Source of the DNA: an uncultured Candidatus Methylacidiphilales bacterium
Lineage (GTDB): Bacteria > Verrucomicrobiota > Verrucomicrobiia > Methylacidiphilales > CALFVM01
DNA: 9,018 nt
NCBI GenBank assembly: GCA_937928665.1
Contig: CALFVM010000128.1
Span: 1 to 9,018 of the forward strand
Direction: 5' to 3'
The position numbers and the translations under genes were made by a program. The notes beneath the pieces are model-generated. The model was given only the letters and a program-made list of their open reading frames with translations. It was not told the origin of the DNA and searched no databases. Numbering within the stretch: position 1 is the first letter of the stretch; every line of letters starts with the position of its first letter. Below, in pieces: positions 1-5,339 of this stretch.

Positions 1-2262
1 GCCCACGTGAGGGTCGCTGTAGTTGGTGAACTCATCGCAGAAAAGATAGACCGTGCCCCGGTGTTCAGACTTGGCCGGAGTTGGGCGGTGGTTGAGCCAG
101 TGCCGGAGAGTCCGGCGGGGGAGCAGGGGGATGGAACGGTCGGGGTGGAAGCCGACAAGGCGGTTGGCCAGGCGGCGGAGGGTGGGGTTGCCGAAAACGA
201 AGTTCCAGGCCCAGGGCGCGCGGGAGGCGAGGGCGGCGGAATCAGCGAAGTGGCTGACCAGGCGGGAACGGAGGGGGATGCCGTGGAGATCGTGGTCATG
301 CTGGAGGCACTCCGCTTTGAGCTTGGCCATGTCGACATTGGAAGGGCATTCGGATTTGCAGCCTTTGCAGGAGAGGCAAAGGTCGAGGACGTCACGGATT
401 TCATCCGAATCGAAAGGCCGGGCCGGATTGGCGGGGCGGGCCAGCATTTGGCGGAGGATGTTGGCGCGGGCGCGGGTGGTGTCTTTTTCCTCGCGCGTAG
501 CCATGTAGCTGGGGCACATGGTGCCGCCGGTCAGCTCGGTCTTGCGGCAGTCGCCGGAGCCGTTGCATTTTTCTGCGGCTCGGAGGACGCCTTGAACGTC
601 AGAAAAGTCAAAGACGGTCGGGATGTCGGGAGTAGGATGGCCGGGACCGTAACGGTGGAACTGGTCCATGGGCGGGGTGTCAATGATTTTGCCGGGGTTG
701 AAGAGATGGTCCGGATCAAAGACCTCTTTGATCCGGCGCATGAGCGCGTAAACTTCCGGTCCAACCATCTGCGGGATAAACTCACCCCGGAGCCGGCCAT
801 CTCCGTGCTCGCCGCTGAGGGAACCGTTGTACTTTCGGACCAGGGCGGCAATGTCCTCGGCGATGGCGCGGAACATCCGGTGACCTTCTTCGGTCTTTAG
901 GTTGAGGAGCGGACGGGTGTGCAACTCTCCGGCACCGGCGTGGGCGTAATAGACGCAGGCGATGCCGTAACGGTTGCGCATGATGGCGTCAAACTCGGCA
1001 ATGTAGGCGGGCAGATCTTCAACGGCCACCGCGGTGTCTTCCACGACCTCGGCGGGCCGCACATCGCCGACGACGTTGGTCATGACGCCCTGACCGGCCC
1101 GGCGCAATTCCCAGACGCGGGTGACGTCGTCATCGCGGAGGCGGGGAAAGGCGTAGCCAAGGCCTGAGGTGCGGAGATCCGATTCGATGGCGGTGAGGGC
1201 GGCTTCACGCACGTCCGGGGAATCGGCCCGGATCTCAATGACGAGAATTGCTCCGGGATCGCCCTGGACAAAGAACCGGTTGCGCGCTTGTTCAAGATTA
1301 GCCCGGGTGCAGTCAAGGATATGCCGGTCAATCAACTCGACGGCCGTCGGCTGGTGTCGCAGCGCAACGAGCGTGGCCCGGAGTGCCTCATCGACCGAGG
1401 TGAAGTGAGCGCAGAGCAGTGCGGGAGGATTGGGAAGGGGCACACAGTTCAGTTCGAACTCGACGCCAAGGAAAAGAGTCCCTTCGGAACCGGCCAGGAG
1501 TCGGCAGAGGTTGAAAGGTTGGTCGGATGACGGGTCAAAGACGGCGCAGGCCATGAGCTGGTCCAGAGCGTAGCCCGTGTTCCGGCGGCTTACTTTGGCG
1601 CCGGGAAACCGTTGGCGGATGAGCGTCTGATGGGCAGGGTTACCGAGAATGGCCTGTACTTCCCGGTAAATGCGGGTTTCCAGTGTGTCCGGGCCATGGC
1701 ATTTGGCGTGAAAGCCCTCGGCGGAAAGCGGGCCAAACTCGGCTTCAGACCCATCGCTCAAAAATCCACGAACCCGGATCAGGTGATCGCGGGTGCTTCC
1801 GTAAACGATCGAGTTTGCGCCGCAGGAATTATTGCCAACCATGCCACCGATCATGGCGCGGTTGGCGGTGGACGTTTCCGGGCCGAAGAAAAGCCGGTGG
1901 GGAGCGAGGGCGAGATTGAGTTCGTTGCGGATGACGCCCGGCTGAACGCGGGCCCGGCACCGATCTGGATCAAGGGAGACGATGCGGTTGAGATGGCGTC
2001 CGAGATCAACCACGATGCCCGGCCCGACACATTGGCCAGCCAGGGAGGTGCCGGCGGTGCGCGGGATCAGGCCGATCCGGTGCCGGGCGGCAAAGCGAAT
2101 CAGGGCGGCGACATCTGCTTCGGACCGTGGAAGGGCGACGGCTAAAGGTTTCTCTTCAAACTCCGAGGCGTCGGTTGCGTAGATGCGGCGATGAAGCTCG
2201 GTGGTATGCAGTTCGCCGGACCAGTCGAGGTCGGCCCAAAATGAGGCCGTGAGGTTGGACAT
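1..2262 (-). CDS. FAD-linked 2-hydroxyacid dehydrogenase fused to Fe-S domain (GlcD-GlpC type), C-terminus beyond window
   Basis: The open frame runs from an ATG at 2262 to the window edge without a stop, giving 754 residues. The start is well fixed because an in-frame TGA directly precedes the ATG; no clear ribosome binding site is visible. An FAD_binding_4 (PCMH-type) domain covers about residues 35-275, with PRTAGTSLAGQ at 67-77, GNNSCGANSIVYGSTRDH at 143-160 and LAGSEGTLFLG at 256-266. An FAD-oxidase C domain follows, with HAGAGELHTRP at 441-451, SGEHGDGR at 483-490 and FDPDHLFNPGK at 515-525. The Fe-S part then shows C566, C572, C583 and the ferredoxin motif C629-C632-C635-C639-P. Family members of about 950-1020 residues end in CCG cysteine-rich domains, which would lie beyond position 1. 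Known relatives oxidise D-lactate, D-2-hydroxyglutarate or glycolate and pass electrons to a membrane or soluble acceptor. The substrate here cannot be decided from sequence. Confidence 0.93.
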   Translation of the reverse strand, partial: MSNLTASFWADLDWSGELHTTELHRRIYATDASEFEEKPLAVALPRSEADVAALIRFAARHRIGLIPRTAGTSLAGQCVGPGIVVDLGRHLNRIVSLDPDRCRARVQPGVIRNELNLALAPHRLFFGPETSTANRAMIGGMVGNNSCGANSIVYGSTRDHLIRVRGFLSDGSEAEFGPLSAEGFHAKCHGPDTLETRIYREVQAILGNPAHQTLIRQRFPGAKVSRRNTGYALDQLMACAVFDPSSDQPFNLCRLLAGSEGTLFLGVEFELNCVPLPNPPALLCAHFTSVDEALRATLVALRHQPTAVELIDRHILDCTRANLEQARNRFFVQGDPGAILVIEIRADSPDVREAALTAIESDLRTSGLGYAFPRLRDDDVTRVWELRRAGQGVMTNVVGDVRPAEVVEDTAVAVEDLPAYIAEFDAIMRNRYGIACVYYAHAGAGELHTRPLLNLKTEEGHRMFRAIAEDIAALVRKYNGSLSGEHGDGRLRGEFIPQMVGPEVYALMRRIKEVFDPDHLFNPGKIIDTPPMDQFHRYGPGHPTPDIPTVFDFSDVQGVLRAAEKCNGSGDCRKTELTGGTMCPSYMATREEKDTTRARANILRQMLARPANPARPFDSDEIRDVLDLCLSCKGCKSECPSNVDMAKLKAECLQHDHDLHGIPLRSRLVSHFADSAALASRAPWAWNFVFGNPTLRRLANRLVGFHPDRSIPLLPRRTLRHWLNHRPTPAKSEHRGTVYLFCDEFTNYSDPHVG

Positions 2263-2387
2263 TCATGGAAGTTAGAGCAGTCGATAACCCTGGCAAGATC
2301 ATGAAAACGGTGTGAGGCCACGATGGAGAGAGCGAAAAATTAAAAAAATATCAACTACTCAATAATGCCGTATGAAGAATGTAAAAA

Positions 2388-2393
2388 ATTATA
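2388..2393 (-). promoter_or_regulatory. Candidate -10 box for the FAD-linked dehydrogenase
   Basis: Read on the minus strand, these bases are a perfect TATAAT in the AT-rich gap upstream of the dehydrogenase. No good -35 box is seen 16-18 bases further upstream (around 2410-2417), so any -35 contact is weak or an activator is needed. Initiation here would give a leader of about 120 bases. One of the two ACGTAAAA repeats overlaps its upstream edge. A perfect hexamer in AT-rich DNA can arise by chance, hence the modest confidence. Confidence 0.35.
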
Positions 2394-2448
2394 CGTAAAA
2401 GATGAGGAATGGACGTAAAAACAGACGACATTTTAAATTTCAAAAACA

Positions 2449-2465
2449 ATCAATCTACGATTGAT
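2449..2465. repeat. Perfect 7-3-7 inverted repeat (ATCAATC-TAC-GATTGAT)
   Basis: Both arms match without a mismatch around a 3-base centre. A short spacer and AT-rich arms suit a dimeric regulator binding site better than an RNA hairpin. The site sits midway between the two divergent genes, so it could serve either. The binding protein is unknown. Confidence 0.55.
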
Positions 2466-2513
2466 AGAATCACTCATTTTTATATCCACATGTTTTCGAG
2501 ACCCTTAACATGG

Positions 2514-2525
2514 CCTGATTTCAGG
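2514..2525. repeat. Short inverted repeat CCTGA-TT-TCAGG
   Basis: A 5-bp perfect inverted repeat with a 2-base centre, lying 2 bases before the longer palindrome at 2528. It is short enough to occur by chance, and is listed because it is adjacent to that palindrome and to the candidate promoter at 2546. Confidence 0.35.
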
Positions 2526-2527
2526 GG

Positions 2528-2541
2528 TTTCTTGCAAGAAA
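2528..2541. promoter_or_regulatory. Operator-like 14-bp perfect palindrome TTTCTTGCAAGAAA
   Basis: All 14 bases form an exact self-complementary sequence. It ends 4 bases before the candidate -35 box of the lysine-rich protein gene, a position typical for an activator site or for a repressor overlapping RNA polymerase. No regulator gene is next to it, so what binds is unknown. The palindrome is directly visible; its regulatory role is inferred from position. Confidence 0.45.
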
Positions 2542-2545
2542 GAGT

Positions 2546-2573
2546 TTGACGATCATGCAACGTCAACGCTAAT
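2546..2573 (+). promoter_or_regulatory. Candidate sigma70-type promoter for the lysine-rich protein
   Basis: A TTGACG box at 2546-2551 (5 of 6 to TTGACA) is followed after 16 bases by GCTAAT at 2568-2573 (4 of 6 to TATAAT). This is the best -35/-10 pair between the AT-rich stretch and the gene. Transcription would start near 2580 and leave a leader of roughly 78 bases. That leader contains GAGTTC twice (2578-2583, 2595-2600), and either copy could pair with GAACTC at 2620-2625. Confidence 0.4.
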
Positions 2574-2657
2574 CATCGAGTTCAACATGGATGTGAGTTC
2601 GACCTGGTTCTTTCCGAGTGAACTCGTCAATCCCTGCCGGGAGGGGGTGAGTACGAG

Positions 2658-2786
2658 ATGCCTGTAAAGAAACCTGCGAAGAAAGCGGTCAAGGCGGTCA
2701 AGAAAGTCGTAAAGAAAGCCGCGAAAACCGTTAAGAAAGTCGTCAAAAAGCCCGCCAAAAAGGTGGCGAAGAAGAGCACCAAATAA
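2658..2786 (+). CDS. Histone H1-like lysine-rich small basic protein
   Basis: A 42-residue protein with 19 lysines and no acidic residue, built only from M, P, V, K, A, T and S. Two tandem 11-residue units are visible, VKKVVKKAAKT (14-24) and VKKVVKKPAKK (25-35), followed by a partial third. The 33-bp DNA units (2697-2729 and 2730-2762) match at 25 of 33 bases. Such lysine/alanine/valine tails resemble bacterial histone H1-like proteins, which bind and compact DNA; direct DNA binding here is inferred from charge and composition. The ATG follows a purine-rich GGGAGGGGG (2639-2647), and an in-frame stop at 2619-2621 limits upstream starts. A strong terminator follows, so the gene appears monocistronic. 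An artefact is unlikely because start signal, frame and terminator all fit, although similar tracts can also form the C-terminal tail of larger proteins. Confidence 0.8.
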   Translation: MPVKKPAKKAVKAVKKVVKKAAKTVKKVVKKPAKKVAKKSTK

Positions 2787-2816
2787 GAACTCGTCTGAGT
2801 TTTTTTAGTTCACGAG

Positions 2817-2848
2817 AAGCCCGGCACTTCACGCCGGGCTTTTCTTTT
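2817..2848 (+). terminator. Intrinsic terminator after the lysine-rich gene
   Basis: A perfect 9-bp stem AAGCCCGGC/GCCGGGCTT (2817-2825 with 2833-2841) has a 7-base loop and is followed by TTCTTTT. It lies 30 bases after the stop codon and before the tRNA. This makes the small gene a separate transcription unit, so the tRNA probably needs its own promoter or a low level of readthrough. Confidence 0.85.
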
Positions 2849-2899
2849 CCGATGTTCGCGGTTGCATTTCGCCGCCTTTTTTCTACGCTCCTGACCTTC

Positions 2900-2973
2900 G
2901 CACCCGTAGCTCAATTGGATAGAGCATCTGACTACGGATCAGAAGGTTTGGGGTTCAAATCCCTACGGGTGCG
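2900..2973 (+). tRNA. tRNA-Arg (anticodon ACG)
   Basis: A full cloverleaf can be folded by hand. The 7-bp acceptor stem GCACCCG/CGGGTGC joins 2900-2906 to 2966-2972, the D arm begins GCTC at 2909, and the anticodon stem TCTGA/TCAGA encloses the loop CTACGGA with anticodon ACG. The T arm TGGGG/CCCTA carries the loop TTCAAAT. The discriminator base is G at 2973 and CCA is not encoded, so it must be added after transcription. In bacteria A34 of this tRNA is normally converted to inosine by TadA, allowing it to read CGU, CGC and CGA. A T-rich run after the 3' end (from 2976) may help termination. No integrase or repeated 3' end is visible nearby. Confidence 0.96.
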
Positions 2974-3020
2974 CTTCTTTTTTCCGGAAAAGCCCGGCCG
3001 GGTGGGAAGGTGATCGGAGA

Positions 3021-3053
3021 TTGGGATTGCCGCCAGCGCGGGCTAGGTCTAAT
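3021..3053 (+). promoter_or_regulatory. Weak candidate promoter for the peroxiredoxin
   Basis: In the 132-bp gap between tRNA and peroxiredoxin the best -10-like hexamer is TCTAAT (3048-3053, 5 of 6). Its partners are TTGCCG (3027-3032, 15-base spacing) or, in a poorer alternative, TTGGGA (3021-3026) with TAGGTC. Neither pair is convincing, so this is only the likeliest position for a promoter. The same gap holds the palindromes TTTTCCGGAAAA (2980-2991) and CCCGGCCGGG (2993-3002). Confidence 0.22.
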
Positions 3054-3105
3054 TCCTTTTGCCCGGATTGGCATCAGATCAACCTAGAACGAAGGAGAAC
3101 CGAAA

Positions 3106-3588
3106 ATGGCAATCGCAGTTGGAACCAAGGCTCCGGCCTTTACGTTGAAGTCGAAGAGCGGGGACGCGCTTCAAGATATTTCGCTGAGCGATCAGCTTGG
3201 GAAGAAAAACACCGTGCTGCTTTTTTTTCCGCTCGCGTTCACCAGCGTGTGCACGCAGGAGATGTGCGACATCAGCCAAGGCATTCAGGAATTCGCCAAC
3301 CTCAATGCGGCCGTTTATGGGATCAGTGTGGACTCCCCGTTTGCCCAGGAGGCTTGGGCGCAAAAGGAGCGGATCACCATTCCGTTGCTGAGCGATTTGA
3401 ACAAGAAAGTGGCCGAGGCCTATGGCACGTTGCTGCCTGATCTGATCGGGCTGGGTTCGGTCAGTGCCCGGGCAGCCTTTGTGATTGATAAGGAAGGCGT
3501 GGTTCAATACAGCGAGCAGACGCTGACGCCGAAGGATTTGCCCGATTTTGCGGCGGTGAAAGAGACCTTGAAGAAGCTCGGTGCCTGA
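3106..3588 (+). CDS. Peroxiredoxin (AhpC/TSA superfamily thiol peroxidase)
   Basis: The 160-residue protein has the thioredoxin-fold peroxidase pattern. VGTKAPAFTL (5-14) is the N-terminal strand, LLFFPLAFTSVC (38-49) is the active-site stretch with P42, T46 and the peroxidatic C49, and ARAAFVIDKEGVVQY is the late core strand. The enzyme reduces hydrogen peroxide and organic peroxides in the cytoplasm through C49. A second cysteine, C54, stands in the CxxxxC spacing known from PrxQ/Bcp enzymes, where it is the resolving cysteine. The surrounding FPLAFT sequence is more like AhpE-type enzymes. An AAGGAG at 3092-3097, 8 bases before the ATG, fixes the start. No dedicated reductase gene is adjacent, so recycling probably depends on thioredoxin or another general thiol donor. 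No signal peptide is seen. Confidence 0.93.
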   Translation: MAIAVGTKAPAFTLKSKSGDALQDISLSDQLGKKNTVLLFFPLAFTSVCTQEMCDISQGIQEFANLNAAVYGISVDSPFAQEAWAQKERITIPLLSDLNKKVAEAYGTLLPDLIGLGSVSARAAFVIDKEGVVQYSEQTLTPKDLPDFAAVKETLKKLGA

Positions 3589-3612
3589 CGCGCCGATTGT
3601 GGCATCCCGGCC

Positions 3613-3638
3613 CACGGCCTCCCCAGCGGGAGGCCGTG
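3613..3638 (+). terminator. GC-rich hairpin after the peroxiredoxin (possible terminator)
   Basis: A perfect 11-bp stem CACGGCCTCCC/GGGAGGCCGTG with the tetraloop CAGC lies 24 bases past the peroxiredoxin stop. Only a poor T-run (TCCATTT) follows, so it may be a weak terminator, an mRNA-stabilising 3' structure, or an attenuator before the glycosyltransferase gene. Confidence 0.5.
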
Positions 3639-3669
3639 TCCATTTCGGGAGCACCCGTCCCCCCTCCTC

Positions 3670-4368
3670 ATGTGCACTCTCTCGGTTGTTGTTCCTTTTT
3701 TTAACGAGGAAGAAAATGTGACGGCGGTCCTGCGGGAAATCCGTGGGGCGGTGCCGGAAGCGGAGATTGTGGCGGTGGACGATGGAAGTCTGGATCGGAC
3801 GGGAGAGTTAATCCGGGCGGAGCCTGGGGTGGTTGGTGTTTTTTTTGTCCGAAACTTGGGACAAAGCGCGGCTTTGTATGCGGGTTTGCATCGGGCCACG
3901 GGGGAAATTCTGGTGATGATGGACGGAGACGGCCAGAATGATCCGGCGGATATCCCGGCGTTGGTGGAGGCGATGGAGCGGGCTGATTTTGTCTGCGGCT
4001 ACCGCAAGAAACGGAATGATTCGTGGCAGAAGCGGGTGGCTTCCCGAATTGCCAATGGCATTCGTTCGCGGGTGTTGGGGGACGGTTGCCGGGACACGGG
4101 CTGCACGCTCAAGGCGATCCGCCGGGAGCACCTTCGTTATCTGGTTCCGTTCAACGCGTTGCACCGGTTTCTGCCCGCGCTGTTGGGTTCGGCCGGCCTT
4201 TCCATGGTGGAGGTGCCCGCCAATCATCGGCCCCGGCAGTTTGGCGTCTCGAAATACACCGTGGCCGGTCGGGCCTGGCGCGGCCTGCGCGACCTCCTTG
4301 GGGTGCGCTGGCTGCTAAGCCGCCGGATTCTCTGGCCGCATAACCCACACCTGTCCCATCATGATTGA
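3670..4368 (+). CDS. Family 2 glycosyltransferase (polyprenyl/dolichyl-phosphate sugar transferase type)
   Basis: A GT-A fold glycosyltransferase of 232 residues. It shows VVVPFFNEEENV (6-17), VDDGSLDRT (36-44) for nucleotide binding, NLGQSAALYAGL (62-73), and MDGDGQNDPADIP (84-96) holding the metal-binding DxD as D85 and D87. Further on are RDTGCTLKAIRRE (141-153), HRFLPALL (165-172) and RPRQFGVSKY (187-196). The pattern matches the DPM1/ArnC-like branch, which moves a sugar from a nucleotide donor to a polyprenyl phosphate at the inner membrane. It ends soon after the catalytic domain without the paired C-terminal membrane helices of many relatives. Its stop overlaps the start of the next gene by 8 bases, so the two are probably co-translated. 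The ATG lacks a good ribosome binding site; GGGAG at 3647 is too far. The sugar and acceptor are unknown. Confidence 0.9.
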   Translation: MCTLSVVVPFFNEEENVTAVLREIRGAVPEAEIVAVDDGSLDRTGELIRAEPGVVGVFFVRNLGQSAALYAGLHRATGEILVMMDGDGQNDPADIPALVEAMERADFVCGYRKKRNDSWQKRVASRIANGIRSRVLGDGCRDTGCTLKAIRREHLRYLVPFNALHRFLPALLGSAGLSMVEVPANHRPRQFGVSKYTVAGRAWRGLRDLLGVRWLLSRRILWPHNPHLSHHD

Positions 4369-4723
4369 AAGTCTCTTCCACTCCGTAACGGAGTTTTACC
4401 AGATCGACCTTGGAACGCTTTTCGGCCTGATTGATTTTAAGGTGGGTAAAGTGATCGGCTTCACCGGGATGATCCTGTTTACGAGCCGCTGGTTTGTGCA
4501 GTTGGCCGCGTCGCGCAAAGCCAAGAAAGTGATGATGCCCCGGGCGTTCTGGTATCTCAGCCTGGCCGGGAGTGTTCTGCTGGTGTCTTATTTCATCTTC
4601 GGGAAAAACGATTCCGTCGGGATTCTGTCCAATCTCTTCCCCATGTTTGTGGCGGGCTATAACCTCTTCCTGGATATCACCCATCACCGGCGCGAGAACG
4701 GGGCGGAGGGAGAGTCTGCCTAG
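4361..4723 (+). CDS. Lipid A biosynthesis N-terminal domain (LAB_N) small membrane protein
   Basis: The 120-residue protein matches the small LAB_N domain, first named from the N-terminal extension of some lipid-A-disaccharide synthases. The family core FTSRWFVQLAASRKAKKVMMPRAFW begins at residue 40 and is followed by YLSLAGSVLL (65-74). Three membrane segments are likely, about 29-49, 63-81 and 86-106, with the basic stretch SRKAKK between the first two. Stand-alone LAB_N proteins are commonly found beside polyprenyl-phosphate glycosyltransferases of the type just upstream. A role in membrane docking or in moving the lipid-linked sugar is reasonable, but no activity is shown by the sequence. 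The ATG lies inside the last codons of the glycosyltransferase (8-base overlap), which strongly suggests translational coupling. The C-terminal tail is short and polar. Confidence 0.88.
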   Translation: MIESLFHSVTEFYQIDLGTLFGLIDFKVGKVIGFTGMILFTSRWFVQLAASRKAKKVMMPRAFWYLSLAGSVLLVSYFIFGKNDSVGILSNLFPMFVAGYNLFLDITHHRRENGAEGESA

Positions 4724-4746
4724 GCCGGGACGAGCGTGCTCCCGGC
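4724..4746 (+). repeat. GC-rich inverted repeat between LAB_N gene and aroK
   Basis: GCCGGGA (4724-4730) pairs with TCCCGGC (4740-4746) around 9 bases, directly after the LAB_N stop codon. An inner pairing GAGC/GCTC (4732-4735 with 4738-4741) competes with it. No T-run follows, so it is not a standard terminator; it could be an mRNA 3' stabiliser or chance GC complementarity. Confidence 0.3.
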
Positions 4747-4799
4747 CGGGGCGCAGAACGGGACTTGTGGGGCGGGATGCGGCCAGGCACGTTGAGGGC

Positions 4800-5339
4800 A
4801 TGGAGGCGGAAACGGGTAAGGGAGCGGCCCATATCGCGCTGGTGGGGATGATGGGTTGCGGGAAGTCAACGGTGGGCCGGGAATTGGCCGCGTTGTCAGA
4901 GCGCCCTTTTTTGGATCTGGACCGGGAGATTGAGGGACGCCAGCACCGGACGATTGCCCAGATTTTTGCCGAGGACGGGGAGGAGGCCTTTCGACGGATG
5001 GAATTCGATGCCATCCTGAGGGCAGTGTGTGAGCCGCCTTCGATTCTATCGACCGGGGGTGGCGCGGTTCAGGCGGAAGCCAATCGGGAACTGCTTTGGC
5101 GTTCTTCCTTCGTGGTGTACCTGCGGGCATCGCCTGATTGCCTGTGGGCGCGGGTGCGGCGGAACCGGAACCGGCCGCTGCTCCAGCGTCCTGATGGCCG
5201 GCAGGTGCTGGAAAAACTTTTGGCCGAAAGGGAGTCGCGCTACCTGGAAGCCCATTACACCGTCGACGTGGAGTCGGCTTCGATTGATGACATCGCCGGC
5301 TGCATCTGGGATGCCTACAGCCACCGCCATTCGGCGTGA
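4800..5339 (+). CDS. aroK: Shikimate kinase
   Basis: A P-loop kinase of 179 residues, close to the usual 170-180. It phosphorylates shikimate at the 3-hydroxyl with ATP, the fifth step of the chorismate pathway, in the cytoplasm. The Walker A motif is GMMGCGKST (16-24). FLDLD (37-41) carries the shikimate/magnesium-binding aspartate, EEAFRRME (61-68) the shikimate-binding arginine, STGGGAV (84-90) the glycine-rich site, NRPLL (124-128) the lid arginine, and ERESRYLEAH (143-152) the C-terminal arginines. The ATG at 4800 has only a weak GAGG 2 bases upstream. A GTG at 4767 is an alternative that would add 11 residues, while later starts would break the first strand before the P-loop. The gene follows the LAB_N gene by 76 bases and its end overlaps queG. 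Confidence 0.93.
   Translation: MEAETGKGAAHIALVGMMGCGKSTVGRELAALSERPFLDLDREIEGRQHRTIAQIFAEDGEEAFRRMEFDAILRAVCEPPSILSTGGGAVQAEANRELLWRSSFVVYLRASPDCLWARVRRNRNRPLLQRPDGRQVLEKLLAERESRYLEAHYTVDVESASIDDIAGCIWDAYSHRHSA

Larger units (their letters stand above)
2263..2657. other. AT-rich divergent intergenic region with palindromes
   Basis: This gap separates the minus-strand dehydrogenase from the plus-strand basic protein. Counting by hand, 2341-2460 has 32 G/C among 120 bases, far below the GC-rich genes on both sides. I see no coding frame of useful length in it. It holds A- and T-tracts, two ACGTAAAA direct repeats (2393-2400 and 2413-2420), three inverted repeats (2449-2465, 2514-2525, 2528-2541) and candidate promoters facing both ways. 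Such composition is usual for a control region between divergent genes. It could also mark a binding site for nucleoid proteins. A foreign insert seems unlikely, because there are no integrase or transposase remnants. Confidence 0.7.

Noticed and set aside
7..900. Long plus-strand open frames across 1-2145
   Set aside because: They lie opposite the uninterrupted 754-codon dehydrogenase frame, which has all family motifs. GC-rich codon bias keeps the antisense frame open; the translations show no recognisable domain.
2263..2657. AT-rich gap as a horizontally acquired insert or replication origin
   Set aside because: No target-site repeats, transposase remnants or DnaA-box cluster could be recognised; a divergent promoter region explains the composition.
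2697..2762. 33-bp tandem repeat as a CRISPR or minisatellite
   Set aside because: There are only two copies with no spacers, they keep the reading frame, and they encode the lysine-rich repeat.
2900..3105. tRNA-Arg as an integration site for a mobile element
   Set aside because: No duplicated tRNA 3' end, integrase or phage-like gene is seen; housekeeping genes follow directly.
3079..3654. Minus-strand 191-residue frame over the peroxiredoxin
   Set aside because: It is antisense to a gene with a clear ribosome binding site and active-site motif, and it shows no domain of its own.
4572..4799. N-terminal extension of aroK back to 4572
   Set aside because: It overlaps the LAB_N gene in another frame, and the extra residues are unlike shikimate kinases, which begin a few residues before the P-loop strand.
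4151..5014. Minus-strand 287-residue frame opposite the GT2, LAB_N and aroK genes
   Set aside because: It crosses three well-supported plus-strand genes and its low-complexity translation matches no family I know.
5029..5310. N-terminal extension of queG back to 5029
   Set aside because: These 94 residues are aroK read in another frame and do not resemble QueG N-termini.
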